64,000 nucleotides of DNA. Origin: Candidatus Bathyarchaeota archaeon (GTDB lineage: Archaea > Thermoproteota > Bathyarchaeia > Bathyarchaeales > Bathycorpusculaceae). The translations under genes were made by a program, and so were the position numbers. Positions 51,816 to 60,854 of the stretch are shown in pieces. Numbering within the stretch: the first letter of the stretch is position 1; each line of letters begins with the position of its first letter. Location of the stretch: the NCBI GenBank assembly GCA_023488905.1, contig JAMDCQ010000012.1:104635-168634 (forward strand), written 5' to 3'. The notes under the pieces are model-generated. The model saw only the letters and a list, made by a program, of their open reading frames with translations, did not search any database and was not told the origin of the DNA.

Positions 51816-51826
51816 GGTGCACTTCC

Positions 51827-52372
51827 ATGTCCAAGGAAGACAACAAGGGAACAACCTACAGCTTTGACGTTTGCAGCCAATGCAAATCTATCTGTTGCCA
51901 AGACGCAAAGCCACCCCTAACTGAGAACCGAAAAAAAATCATCCAAGAATACATAAAGAAAAAGAAACTCCGCGTCGCCGAACCCTTCTCTAAGGGAGAA
52001 TATACTTTTCCAGCCGTGGACAGCGATGTTTACTGTAAGCTGTTTAACAAGAAAACATGCAAATGCATGGTTCACCCCGTAAAACCAGAAACATGCGTAG
52101 CGGGCCCATTCACCTTTGACATCAACTTTAACACGCAAAAAGTTTGCTTTTTCCTCAAAAAAACCGAAATCTGTGCCTACGCAGGCGTTCTCTTCAAGGA
52201 TAAACCCGCTCTAAAAGAGCTCTTTGAGGTTGCACGCAAACAAATCCTCACAATCATCGACCAGCTTAGCGCGGATGAGTTGCGGGCGCTGATGAAGATT
52301 GAGGAGCCGCAGACATTCAAATTCTGCGAAGAACCCCTCTCGCCCGAAGCCATCCGAAAACTGGACCTATAG
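51827..52372 (+). CDS. YkgJ-type Cys-cluster protein
   Basis: 181 residues, ATG after GGTG. CSQCKSICCQDAKPP, then CKLF-CKCMVHPVKPETC and CFFLKKTEIC form the CxxCxxxCC-type zinc or iron cluster pattern. Twelve bases after the GCS2 gene, so one operon. Possibly a metal-dependent oxygenase or a cluster protein acting on the product; no direct evidence. Confidence 0.75.
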   Translation: MSKEDNKGTTYSFDVCSQCKSICCQDAKPPLTENRKKIIQEYIKKKKLRVAEPFSKGEYTFPAVDSDVYCKLFNKKTCKCMVHPVKPETCVAGPFTFDINFNTQKVCFFLKKTEICAYAGVLFKDKPALKELFEVARKQILTIIDQLSADELRALMKIEEPQTFKFCEEPLSPEAIRKLDL

Positions 52373-52702
52373 GAACCCAGCGTCCCGTAGTTTCAGTGCG
52401 ACTGTGATGTTGCCTTTGAACTGGACTTTGCCAGTGAAGAAAGCTTTCTCAGCGCTGATTTTTCCATTCACTAAATCCATAAAATCCGCAGGAGTCATCT
52501 TCAGTGATAAGTCGGGTGAGGGGGCTATGCTTTGAGCAACTTGGATTTTCTTGTCTTTGATGGTGACTGCCCAATCGCCTCCTTCAACTCCAGAAACGTT
52601 AATTTGAGCTACAACGTTTACGCCTTCAGCTTTTTCAGGCTTAAACCGTGCAGGGAGGATTTTTTCGAAGAACTCTTTGGGTGTTTGTGCTTGTGTCTCC
52701 AT
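52367..52702 (-). CDS. SCP2 sterol-carrier-like protein
   Basis: 111 residues, one SCP2 fold: GGDWAVTIKDKKIQVAQSIA and DLSLKMTPADFMDLVNGKIS with FFTGKVQFKGNI. Binds hydrophobic ligands. It follows cofE on the same strand by 47 bases and overlaps the convergent Cys-cluster gene by 6 bases. Confidence 0.85.
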   Translation of the reverse strand: METQAQTPKEFFEKILPARFKPEKAEGVNVVAQINVSGVEGGDWAVTIKDKKIQVAQSIAPSPDLSLKMTPADFMDLVNGKISAEKAFFTGKVQFKGNITVALKLRDAGFL

Positions 52703-52749
52703 TCAATAACACATCAGTTACACTGTAGTTTTGCTGGGGCTTTTGAACT

Positions 52750-53505
52750 TTACCTGAAGAGGTCTTTCTCTTTTGACCGAATCAGCGTGTGGGGTGAGTC
52801 GTCACTTGAGATGTAGTTGTATCCTCTGATGATAGCTACTGGGATACCTTCATCCGCTTGCCCAATCACCAACTCCGCAGCAGACGCCAACTCATCCGCC
52901 ACAGCAGTCTGCTTTACTCTTAACACATATCCGAAGAGGTCTTTTTCACCCCGCCTATCCCTAATTGGCATAAACCCGGCAACGCCCACCGCCACGTTGA
53001 TTTCACCTAAACGGAACGGTCTGCCATGAGTATCGGAAACAATCACCGCCACGTCGGCTCCGGTGTGGCGCTTGATTTCTTGTCTTATGGCTTCGGCTGA
53101 ATCGTGGGGTTTTTTTGGCAAGGGTACAACGTTGTTTTCGCCTGCTACGTTTGAGCGGTCTACGCCTGCGTTGGCGCTGATGGTGCCGCTGTAGGTTTCC
53201 GTTATGATACTGTTGGAGCCGATGCAGACGATGTCTTTGGTTTCTTGCAGGATAACTTCGACTAGTGCGGGGTCTTTGTTGGTTTGCTTTGCAATTTCAA
53301 GAGCCTTGGGTGAAGGTTTCACGGTGTCGAGGTTGATTATGTTGCCCTCGGACTTGGAAACAACCACATGCGTAACCACCACAACATCATGGGGCTGGAT
53401 TGGGGTTTCCTGCTTGTTTGCTGCTTCAACAATCAGCTTGCCTAAATTGTCGCCCGGTTGGATGAACGGTAAACCTGTTACGGGAATAACTTGGACGATG
53501 TTCGT
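52750..53505 (-). CDS. cofE: F420-0:gamma-glutamyl ligase, start codon unusual
   Basis: 251 residues when read from 53505, the normal CofE length. Adds glutamates to the F420 side chain using GTP. VIPVTGLPFIQPGDNLGKLI opens the protein; VVVTHVVVSKSEGN, DVAVIVSDTHGRPFR and GVAGFMPIRDRRGEKDLFGY follow. The first ATG/GTG is at 53382 and would cut off 41 conserved residues. At 53505 the codon is ACG, exactly 8 bases after AAAGGAG. It may start at ACG or carry a changed ATG. Confidence 0.88.
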   Translation of the reverse strand, partial: TNIVQVIPVTGLPFIQPGDNLGKLIVEAANKQETPIQPHDVVVVTHVVVSKSEGNIINLDTVKPSPKALEIAKQTNKDPALVEVILQETKDIVCIGSNSIITETYSGTISANAGVDRSNVAGENNVVPLPKKPHDSAEAIRQEIKRHTGADVAVIVSDTHGRPFRLGEINVAVGVAGFMPIRDRRGEKDLFGYVLRVKQTAVADELASAAELVIGQADEGIPVAIIRGYNYISSDDSPHTLIRSKEKDLFR

Positions 53506-53633
53506 AGTTGTGTCTCCTTTTAAGAAAGCCTAACAGTGCTTCAACTTAAGTTTTTTCTATTAAAGAAGGAGAAACCAAAAAAGGTTAAATTTGAAATTTT
53601 TGGGGAGAGACCGTAATGGTCTCAATGGCTTGT

Positions 53634-54365
53634 TTATTGTGTGCGGAACTTTTGGAGTTTCTGCAGCATCAATTTGTCGCCTTCAGCGTCACCAGCACAG
53701 GTTGCGATGATGCCGTCGACTAATCCGACACATTTTGCTGCTTTCTCTTCAACAGTTTCCATGGTGGCAGTTACTGGCCAACCGATGATTTTCACGATTT
53801 CTTTGTTCTTTTCTGTGCCGACTAGGAAGTATGCGAAGAGTGGCTTGTTTAGTTTCTTGCATTCCGCTGAGACTGCTTTGAGGGCGTCGAATGAGTCGTC
53901 GTTTAGTCTCATGAAGTAGACAAAGTCCCATGGCTGGCGTACGCGTTCTAGGGTTTCTTCGATTGAGCGTCTTGCTGTGAGTAAGCAGCCGAGTTTTAGG
54001 TTTTTGGTTTTTACGTCGTTGCGTATGAAGTCACGTGCAACCTCTGATGATGTAAGAGGAGCTTTGATTGCTTCACCATAGTGTGGCTTGTCACCCATGG
54101 TTACTGCTAACCCATCTAAGCCGACAATGTCGGATGCGAGGGCTAATCCTCCGACTTCAACTGGGCCTTTATAGTGTAGAATGAAGATTGGGCAGACATA
54201 TTTGTCTGGGTACTTATTTTTGAGTAAGCAGCTAACGACGACACCGCTTGGCGCTGGGAAACCAGCTGCACTGTCAGTTACGTTCCATCCGTCAACGAGG
54301 TCTTTAAGTTCTTCCGCAAGCTTGAAGAATTTGCGCGTGGGGACAAATTCGTTTAGTATTTTCAT
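53634..54365 (-). CDS. MetF-like methylene-tetrahydrofolate/H4MPT reductase
   Basis: 243 residues, TIM-barrel type. VTDSAAGFPAPSGVVVSCLL and GLDGLAVTMGDKPHYGE match the folate and flavin regions of MetF, though the protein is shorter than the usual 290 residues. It probably reduces a methylene-pterin in the C1 pathway. Own promoter likely (GATTTTTTAACC about 42 bases upstream). Lies between the FrhB-like and CofE genes, which suggests F420H2 as electron donor (inference). Confidence 0.78.
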   Translation of the reverse strand: MKILNEFVPTRKFFKLAEELKDLVDGWNVTDSAAGFPAPSGVVVSCLLKNKYPDKYVCPIFILHYKGPVEVGGLALASDIVGLDGLAVTMGDKPHYGEAIKAPLTSSEVARDFIRNDVKTKNLKLGCLLTARRSIEETLERVRQPWDFVYFMRLNDDSFDALKAVSAECKKLNKPLFAYFLVGTEKNKEIVKIIGWPVTATMETVEEKAAKCVGLVDGIIATCAGDAEGDKLMLQKLQKFRTQ

Positions 54366-54462
54366 GGAGAGTTCACTTCAGCTTAGAAGGGGAGCGCTTT
54401 TGGGTTAAAAAATCTTTTGCATAAGCTTGACTTGAAGCTACAATACAGCGCTTCTTTCCTGA

Positions 54463-55305
54463 TTACTCGCTTAACTGGGCTAAATCAGGTTTTCTTGTCG
54501 TCAAGAGGCTGTTTTGGGCGCGTTGTTTTTTGAATTTTGAGATTTTCGCGATTTCCTGCTTATCCGCCGGGGCTATGTCGGCTTCCAACCCATGTACCAA
54601 TTGCTCCCCAAACTTTGAGCGCACAATCACCGTCGAATACCCAGGCTTGCTTCCCACCGACCCCACCGAAACATCCGCCAACCGCGAAGTAAAATCGTCA
54701 CAGAAACCACACGCAACCTCAGAAGCCCCATGCAAATCCCTAACTTTACAGCTGACTTCTCTATCCTCAACTTGGGCAGTAAATTTGCCCTGACGAACCT
54801 GAGTTTTGCCCACACTATCCAAATCTACTCCTAAACGCGCCTGCAGCGCCTCTTTCAGCTTATCATGCTTAAAGCATTCGTAGCAGAACAAGCCGATGAT
54901 GGTGACTTCGCAGTCTGTGGTTTGCTGGATTTTTCTTGTAGTGCCCGCTTGGCAGGGTGTGCAGACGATTGCTATGCGGTTTTTGCCTTGGCTGATGATT
55001 TCCCGTAGTTTCTTGGTTACGTCCACGCGGAGGTATTTTGTGCCTTTCGCAGCCAAAACCTCTTCTGCGGTCTGAGCCACAACCGCCTCCGCACAATAGC
55101 CCTCCACACGGCGGACAACGATGGCTGAATCAAACAATCCCTCACGCAAACCCTTGACAAGCAGCGCCGAAACCACTCCGCCATCCTGCCCATCAATCGC
55201 GGTTTTAGCGGAAAACAAATCCCAATAAACCCCCAAATCCTCATCCTCGATGGGTTTTTGGGCGGCTTCTTTTTTCTCTTCAGTGTTTTCCTGTTTTGAT
55301 GGCAT
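54463..55305 (-). CDS. FrhB/FdhB-type F420-interacting flavoprotein
   Basis: 280 residues. DGGVVSALLVKGLREG and the Cys-rich CTPCQAGTTRKI, FCYECFKHDKLKE and GFCDDFTSRLADVSVG (Fe-S ligands) mark the FrhB_FdhB family, which couples F420 to Fe-S clusters. A charged N-terminal tail (KQENTEEKKEAAQK) precedes. First of a minus-strand series frhB-like, metF-like, cofE, scp2. Confidence 0.88.
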   Translation of the reverse strand: MPSKQENTEEKKEAAQKPIEDEDLGVYWDLFSAKTAIDGQDGGVVSALLVKGLREGLFDSAIVVRRVEGYCAEAVVAQTAEEVLAAKGTKYLRVDVTKKLREIISQGKNRIAIVCTPCQAGTTRKIQQTTDCEVTIIGLFCYECFKHDKLKEALQARLGVDLDSVGKTQVRQGKFTAQVEDREVSCKVRDLHGASEVACGFCDDFTSRLADVSVGSVGSKPGYSTVIVRSKFGEQLVHGLEADIAPADKQEIAKISKFKKQRAQNSLLTTRKPDLAQLSE

Positions 55306-55401
55306 TTTGGTGGGCTCGGTTTAATATGAAGCTAGAGTGTTGGTGCAAATAAAGTTTTAAGCCTAAACATCTAACATCACTGCAAAATAGTAGTGGTTAA
55401 T

Positions 55402-55932
55402 ATGCCAGACAAACCCGCCGAAAGCCACAAAATCAAATATGTACACGGCGACCAAAACTTACTAAGCCAAATCAAACCCCTCTGGGAACAACTCAACCAG
55501 TACCACTGTGACCGCTCGGAACACTTTAAAGAGCACTACAAGGCTATGACGTTTGAGAAGCGCTGTAAGGGGTTGCTTGAGAAAGCGGTTGGGGGGCAGT
55601 TGCGGGTGGACTTAGCTGTCGATGAAGCCACAGGGCAGGGCGTCGGCTACATAATCAGCAGCCTTAATGCGGAAAAAGTCGGTGAAGTCGAATCTGTCTA
55701 TGTTGAAGCCGCTTACAGATGCAACGGCGTAGGCGATAAGTTGATGAGGAATGCGTTGGCTTGGATGAACCAAAACGGCGCAGCATCGAAGCAGGTTGAG
55801 GTGTCGGTGGGTAACGAGGTTGCTTGGGGTTTTTATGGGCGCTTTGGGTTTATGCCCCGAAAAACTGTGCTTAAACAAAAACGTAGGCCCACTAACATTG
55901 ATAATGGAGCTGCTCAGACACCAAATCAATAG
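55402..55932 (+). CDS. GNAT-family acetyltransferase
   Basis: 176 residues from ATG 55402 (a GTG three codons earlier is possible). GNAT features: GVGYIISSLN, EVESVYVEAAYRCNGVGDKL (CoA-binding loop R-x-x-G-x-G/D) and EVSVGNEVAWGFYGRFGFMP. Substrate unknown. The C-terminal tail after residue 160 is polar. Confidence 0.85.
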   Translation: MPDKPAESHKIKYVHGDQNLLSQIKPLWEQLNQYHCDRSEHFKEHYKAMTFEKRCKGLLEKAVGGQLRVDLAVDEATGQGVGYIISSLNAEKVGEVESVYVEAAYRCNGVGDKLMRNALAWMNQNGAASKQVEVSVGNEVAWGFYGRFGFMPRKTVLKQKRRPTNIDNGAAQTPNQ

Positions 55933-56009
55933 TACAATCGGGCGCAAGTCCCAGACCGCTCAAAGATAACTTAGCGGGTAAACTATAAATAATTTAATTC
56001 TGCACACAC

Positions 56010-56105
56010 CTCGGATCCTAATAGTGGTTCTATGCAGGAACCTATAGAGGGAGGTCAACCTTGCTTGCGGCTTTAAATAAGGGAGGATAGTCAAAAAACG
56101 AAGTT
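56010..56105 (+). repeat. Long inverted repeat, left copy (96 bp)
   Basis: Identical base for base to the inverted complement of 63792-63887. It contains a hairpin GGTTC-TATGCAG-GAACC and the TTTAAATAAGGGAGG unit of the wider repeat family. Similarity continues a few bases to the left (TGCACAC, with two mismatches). It lies 79 bases before the VIT1-like gene. Confidence 0.9.
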
Positions 56106-56183
56106 TTCTGGAAAATTGGCGAAAAAAGTTATTAGTTGCTTTCGGAGTATTTTGGTTGTTCTTTGTAACGGTGCCAGTTAAGA

Positions 56184-57047
56184 GTGTCGTTTGAAATTCA
56201 AGAGTTACCCGACGTAATTCGGGTTATCGTGTTACTTAATCTTAGTAAAGGGGCCAAAATTAAAAAGGCAACCCTCAAAAGTAGAATTGACAAAGTCTGC
56301 GTAAGTTACACCTGCGTAGACATGGGCGAACTCGACAAGGCGCTCAGAGAAATGTCTGCTGAAGGGCTTATCGAAGAAAAAGGCGAATACGTCAACCTCA
56401 CACCGCAGGGCCAAAAACTAGGCAAAGAATGGGAAAGCCTCCTGCTAAAAAAGGAGCCCATCATGGAAGTCGTCGCGGGACTCGTGGATGGCTCAATAAC
56501 TAGCCTCGTCGTTATCCTGTCAGCGTTCATAGCGACCTTAACGGGAACCTCAACCTTTCTTTCCAATCAACCCGCCATAATCTTCGCCGCATTCCTCACA
56601 CTGAGCGCAGTTGCAATCACCAACTTCTCCAGCTTCCTCCTCGGCGGCATCACCGAAGACCTCAACGACATCATGACACTGCAGAACCTCATGAACTACA
56701 GCCTCAGCGACATCCCCGACAAAAAGGAACGCGACAAATCACTTCTGCTCGTGCAAAAGCTGTTCACACTGCTGGGCAAACAAATTCACCGATCCAACCT
56801 CTACGCAGCAATCATCTGCGGAGTCACAACCTTCATAGCAGGCATAATCCCCATCGCCACATACCTTGTACTGCCGCCCTTCTACAACGTTGCTGTGTCG
56901 CTTGTGCTGGTCAGCGCCATCGTCGGCGTGTTCCTTGTCCGTTACCGCTCCAAGAAAACGCGGGTCAACTGGAAAATCACGTTTGCAGAAACCTTAGTTA
57001 TAGTGATAATCGCGACGATCGCTTCGCTTCTGCTGGGTGCCGCATAA
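56184..57047 (+). CDS. Winged-helix domain fused to a VIT1/CCC1-like membrane transporter
   Basis: 287 residues, GTG start. Residues 1-90 form a winged helix (VIVLLNLSKGAKIKKATLKS, LDKALREMSAEGLIEEKGEY, LTPQGQKLGKEW). Then EPIMEVVAGLVDGSITSLVV begins a VIT1-type domain with five hydrophobic segments; VIT1 proteins move Fe2+ or Mn2+. A DNA-binding domain on a transporter suggests membrane-tethered regulation, or the wing senses metal. Convergent with the next gene, 1 base apart. Confidence 0.7.
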   Translation: MSFEIQELPDVIRVIVLLNLSKGAKIKKATLKSRIDKVCVSYTCVDMGELDKALREMSAEGLIEEKGEYVNLTPQGQKLGKEWESLLLKKEPIMEVVAGLVDGSITSLVVILSAFIATLTGTSTFLSNQPAIIFAAFLTLSAVAITNFSSFLLGGITEDLNDIMTLQNLMNYSLSDIPDKKERDKSLLLVQKLFTLLGKQIHRSNLYAAIICGVTTFIAGIIPIATYLVLPPFYNVAVSLVLVSAIVGVFLVRYRSKKTRVNWKITFAETLVIVIIATIASLLLGAA

Positions 57048-57048
57048 T

Positions 57049-57474
57049 TTATTGTCGGTGTAGATGCTCTTCCATCAAACACATATCCATAACCACAACC
57101 AACCCTGCCTGCCGAGCCATCTGCGCCGCCGCTTCATTTACGATGCCCCGCTGCATCCAAACCACAAAAGGCCGCCCAACAGCCTCCCGCATCGCTATAG
57201 CTTGTTCCACAATTGGAGGTACATCTTCGCTTTTCCTAAAAATATTCACGATGTCAATGGTGCGTTGTAGGTGTTCGGGGATGTCTGCGAGCGCTTTGTA
57301 GCTTTTCTCACCGAATAAGCCGTTGATGGTGGGGTTTACTGGAATGATGCGGTAGCCGTGCTTTTTTAGGTAAGCGGCAACTCGATGGCTGGGTTTACCG
57401 ATCTGGTCAGATACACCTATGATGGCAACAACGCGGTACCTGCCCAGGATTTCTTCCACTATACTCTGACTCAT
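57049..57474 (-). CDS. CoA-binding-domain protein
   Basis: 141 residues. VAIIGVSDQIGKPSHRVAAY, LKKHGYRIIPVNPT and VVWMQRGIVNEAAAQMARQAG are the YccU-type CoA-binding Rossmann fold. Function unknown. Confidence 0.9.
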   Translation of the reverse strand: MSQSIVEEILGRYRVVAIIGVSDQIGKPSHRVAAYLKKHGYRIIPVNPTINGLFGEKSYKALADIPEHLQRTIDIVNIFRKSEDVPPIVEQAIAMREAVGRPFVVWMQRGIVNEAAAQMARQAGLVVVMDMCLMEEHLHRQ

Positions 57475-57630
57475 AGCTTAACCTCTGAGTGTACGATTGA
57501 CAAGTAGGGTCGTTAAAAGATTGGTGAACAGCGTTTTTAATAAAGCTTCAAAGCAACATTTTCATTGGGCGTCTCAAGGATAAATGCAGAACTGCTCAAA
57601 ATAGACTTCTTGTTTGATGCCCAAAGTGGG

Positions 57631-57741
57631 TTAGTCTTCTATGTTGAGTAAGAACTCGATTATTTTTGCCAGTTGCTCTGCTGTGGCGCGGTCGAGGTTT
57701 TGTTCCTCGTCGATGTTTAGGATGACGTTGGTGGATTCCAT
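57631..57741 (-). CDS. Tiny acidic protein
   Basis: 36 residues (MESTNVILNIDEEQ, LDRATAEQLAKIIEFLLN, IED). Helical and strongly codon-like. Its promoter region carries two striking palindromes. Could be a small regulator or a toxin-system part; nothing proves it. Confidence 0.45.
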   Translation of the reverse strand: MESTNVILNIDEEQNLDRATAEQLAKIIEFLLNIED

Positions 57742-57787
57742 AGCTAACAGTTATAGGTGCTTTTGCTTTAACAGTATCTACGCCGCT

Positions 57788-57806
57788 TACTTCGAAGTTC
57801 GAAGTA
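57788..57806. promoter_or_regulatory. Perfect 19-bp palindrome
   Basis: TACTTCGAAGTTCGAAGTA: two 9-bp arms around a G. It lies 47 bases upstream of the tiny gene at 57631-57741 and 172 bases before the parvulin gene. Typical operator for a dimeric regulator. Confidence 0.6.
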
Positions 57807-57836
57807 GCACCCTTCCGCGGCGCGGACATTTTTACA

Positions 57837-57848
57837 TTTACATGTAAA
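57837..57848. promoter_or_regulatory. 12-bp palindrome
   Basis: TTTACATGTAAA, preceded by another TTTACA. Operator-like; about 30 bases from the 19-bp palindrome. Confidence 0.45.
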
Positions 57849-57977
57849 TTCTAAGCCACTTCTACTCAGCAGTAACATTGGAGATTTAACTAAAAACATT
57901 GATACGACCATTTATCCATAAATTCCATTTTGATGGTCAAGTAAAAGTTATATGCCAAACCAACCTAAACATTAACC

Positions 57978-58253
57978 ATGTCAACCAAAGCTCACTGTTG
58001 CCACATACTCGTCAAAACACTCACAGAAGCCAACAACGTAAAAGCCCGCCTAGACAAAGGCGAAAAATTCGGCGACGTCGCCAAACAAGTCTCCCTCTGC
58101 CCATCAGGCAAAAAAGGCGGCGACCTCGGCACCTTCACAAGGGGCAAGATGGTTAAGGAGTTTGAGAAGGCGGCGTTTGAGTTGCAAAAGGGGCAGGTTT
58201 CTGGTCCGGTTAAGACCCAGTTTGGGTACCACATTATCAAGCGGCTCGAGTAG
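57978..58253 (+). CDS. Parvulin-type peptidyl-prolyl isomerase
   Basis: 91 residues, single rotamase domain: [59 protein letters not shown] and the C-terminal [10 protein letters not shown]. Cytosolic and small, like E. coli Par10/PpiC. Third isomerase in the window besides two cyclophilins. Confidence 0.94.
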   Translation: MSTKAHCCHILVKTLTEANNVKARLDKGEKFGDVAKQVSLCPSGKKGGDLGTFTRGKMVKEFEKAAFELQKGQVSGPVKTQFGYHIIKRLE

Positions 58254-58312
58254 GCCGTTTTTCTTTTGTTTGGGTCTGTTGTGTTTGTAATTTGTGGGCA
58301 CTTCGTTAATTG

Positions 58313-58326
58313 AAAGATATATCTTT
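58313..58326. promoter_or_regulatory. Palindrome in the copA promoter
   Basis: AAAGATATATCTTT, a perfect 14-bp palindrome. It lies 79 bases before the copA start and just before a TATA-like CTTATATGG (58337-58345). Candidate site for a copper-responsive repressor. Confidence 0.5.
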
Positions 58327-58391
58327 TAAAGAAATACTTATATGGCCGCCGAAACCTAAATATAAAGTAAGGTGCAAGCGGAGGCAAGCCA

Positions 58392-60818
58392 GTGAGCCAA
58401 AAAACCAAAAAAATCGTTCTCAACATCGGCGGCATGAGCTGCATAAACTGCGCACGAACCATAGAGAAAGCCCTCAAAAAACTCAACGGCGTAACCCAAG
58501 CCACCGTCAACTTAGCCGCAGAAAAAGCCCTCATCGACTACAACCCCGACGTAGTCGACCAGAAAACCATAGAGGACACCATAACCCAAGCTGGCTACCA
58601 AGTTATCCATGAAAAAGTCAGCCTCCAAGTCGGCGGAATGACCTGCATCAACTGCGCCAAAACCATAGAAAAAGCGCTCAACGCCAAAGAAGGCGTCTAT
58701 GGCGCCGCCGTCATCTTTGCAACCGAGCGCGTCTTAGTCGAGTACAATTCTGAACAAATCAGCTTAGCGGCTATCAAAAAAGTCATCCGAGATGTCGGCT
58801 ACGAAGTCGTTGAACTCCAGCAGAAATCTGTCCAAGACGCAGAAGCTAAAGCTCGACAACGCCACATCCGACGCCTCAAACTGCTCTTGGTGGTCAGCGT
58901 CGCATTAACCATCCCTATCATGCTGCTGATGTGGTTCTCTCCGTTGTCAATGGAGCAAACTAACATCTTGATGTTTCTCTTAGCCACACCCGTCCAGTTC
59001 ATCGTCGGCTGGACCTTCTACGTCGGCGCATACAAGGGTTTACGAAACAAAACCGCTAACATGGACACCTTAATCGTCATGGGCACCTCCACAGCGTGGA
59101 TTTACAGCACCATCGTAACCTTCGCACCAGAAGTGTTCCATCATGCCGCAGTCTTTTTCGACACATCCACTATGATAATATCTTTCATTTTAGCAGGCAA
59201 ACTCTTAGACGCCATCGCCAAAGGTCGCACCTCAGAAGCGATCCGCAAAATCATGGGGCTACAAGCTAAAACTGCCCGAGTCATCCGAGACGGTGTCGAA
59301 TCTGAATTACCTGTTGAAGAAGTTCAGGTCGGCGACACCATAGTTGTGCGCCCCGGAGAAAAAATCCCCGTGGACGGCACAGTTATCGAGGGCTACTCAG
59401 GCGTAGACGAGAAAGTCATCACAGGCGAAAGCATCCCTGTTGAGAAGCGAAAAGGCGACCAAGTCATCGGCGCCACCATGAACAAGACGGGTATGCTCAA
59501 GTTCCAAGCCACCAAAGTCGGTAAAGACACCGCGCTTGCCCAAATCATTCGTTTAGTCGAAGACGCGTTAAGTTCGAAGGCTCCTGTGCAGAGATTAGCC
59601 GACATCGCTTCAGGCTACTTTGTGCCTGCTATCATAACTGTTGCCACTCTGTCGGCGTTGGTGTGGTATTTCTTGGTCGGCGAAAGCCTCATCTTCTCTT
59701 TAACCGTGTTCATTGCGGTTTTAATTGTCGCTTGCCCATGCGCTTTGGGGCTGGCTACTCCGACAGCCATCATGGTCGGTGTCGGAAAAGGCGCAGAAAA
59801 CGGAGTGTTAATCAAAAGTGGCGAAGCATTGGAAACCGCACATAAACTTCGAGCCGTCGTATTCGACAAAACAGGCACAATAACCAAGGGCGAACCCGAA
59901 GTCACCGACATAATTGTCGCTGAAACCGACAAACCTCTAACACAAAACCAGCTTCTGCAGTACGCAGCCATAGCAGAAAAGAACTCGGAACACCCGTTAG
60001 GTGAAGCTATAGTCAAAAAAGCCACCGCGAATGGGGAAAAAATCGATGACCCCGACGATTTCATTGCTGTTCCGGGGCAAGGCGTCGAAGTCAAAATCAG
60101 CGGCTCCATGGTTCTGCTGGGCAACCGCAAACTCATGGAATCAAACAATGTCAACATCGGCCAAGTCGAGGCAAAAATGACCACCCTTGAGAACGAGGGC
60201 AAAACGGCAATGCTCATGGCAGTCGACGGCAAAGCAGTCGGATTAATCGCTGTCGCGGACACCGTGAAAGAGCACTCCGCCGAAGCCGTCCGAGCGCTAA
60301 AGCAGATGAAACTGGAAGTAATCATGTTAACGGGTGACAACCAACGAACGGCTCAAGCCATCGCAGCCCAAGTTGGCGTTGACCGCGTTTTGGCAGAGGT
60401 TTTGCCCAGCGAAAAAGCCAACGAGATCAAGCGGTTGCAGGCTGAGGGCAAGGTTGTGGCGATGGTGGGTGACGGCATAAACGATGCGCCAGCATTGGCG
60501 CAAGCAAACATCGGGATAGCGGTGGGTAGCGGAACGGATGTTGCGATGGAAACAGGCGATATAGTCCTGATTAAAAACGACCTGCGAGATGTCGTGGTCG
60601 CCATTCAACTCAGCCAAGCCACCATGCGCAAAATCCGCCAAAACCTGTTCTGGGCGTTCTTCTACAACGCCGCGTTGATTCCGCTGGCTGCAGGCGTATT
60701 CTACCCCTTGCTCGGGGTGCTGTTTGACCCAGTGTACGCTGCAGCGGCAATGGCAAGTAGCTCCGTCACCGTCGTAACCAACGCGTCGCTTCTGCGGCGG
60801 TTTAAACCAAAACTCTAA
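58392..60818 (+). CDS. copA: Copper-exporting P1B-type ATPase
   Basis: 808 residues, GTG start with GGAGG 8 bases upstream. Two N-terminal heavy-metal domains with CINC motifs ([16 protein letters not shown] and [16 protein letters not shown]). Eight transmembrane helices; ion-site CPC in [15 protein letters not shown]; phosphorylated Asp in DKTGTIT; TGES in [11 protein letters not shown] motif in [10 protein letters not shown]; hinge [13 protein letters not shown]-terminal helices have the NAA and MASSS motifs of Cu+ pumps. It is followed 36 bases on by a YHS copper protein. Confidence 0.95.
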   Translation: MSQKTKKIVLNIGGMSCINCARTIEKALKKLNGVTQATVNLAAEKALIDYNPDVVDQKTIEDTITQAGYQVIHEKVSLQVGGMTCINCAKTIEKALNAKEGVYGAAVIFATERVLVEYNSEQISLAAIKKVIRDVGYEVVELQQKSVQDAEAKARQRHIRRLKLLLVVSVALTIPIMLLMWFSPLSMEQTNILMFLLATPVQFIVGWTFYVGAYKGLRNKTANMDTLIVMGTSTAWIYSTIVTFAPEVFHHAAVFFDTSTMIISFILAGKLLDAIAKGRTSEAIRKIMGLQAKTARVIRDGVESELPVEEVQVGDTIVVRPGEKIPVDGTVIEGYSGVDEKVITGESIPVEKRKGDQVIGATMNKTGMLKFQATKVGKDTALAQIIRLVEDALSSKAPVQRLADIASGYFVPAIITVATLSALVWYFLVGESLIFSLTVFIAVLIVACPCALGLATPTAIMVGVGKGAENGVLIKSGEALETAHKLRAVVFDKTGTITKGEPEVTDIIVAETDKPLTQNQLLQYAAIAEKNSEHPLGEAIVKKATANGEKIDDPDDFIAVPGQGVEVKISGSMVLLGNRKLMESNNVNIGQVEAKMTTLENEGKTAMLMAVDGKAVGLIAVADTVKEHSAEAVRALKQMKLEVIMLTGDNQRTAQAIAAQVGVDRVLAEVLPSEKANEIKRLQAEGKVVAMVGDGINDAPALAQANIGIAVGSGTDVAMETGDIVLIKNDLRDVVVAIQLSQATMRKIRQNLFWAFFYNAALIPLAAGVFYPLLGVLFDPVYAAAAMASSSVTVVTNASLLRRFKPKL

Positions 60819-60854
60819 GTAACACAAAAGCAATGATTTTGGAGGCGAAAAGTT

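Noticed and set aside
58104..58534. Long antisense frames over parvulin and copA
   Set aside because: Shadows of well-recognised genes; no motifs.
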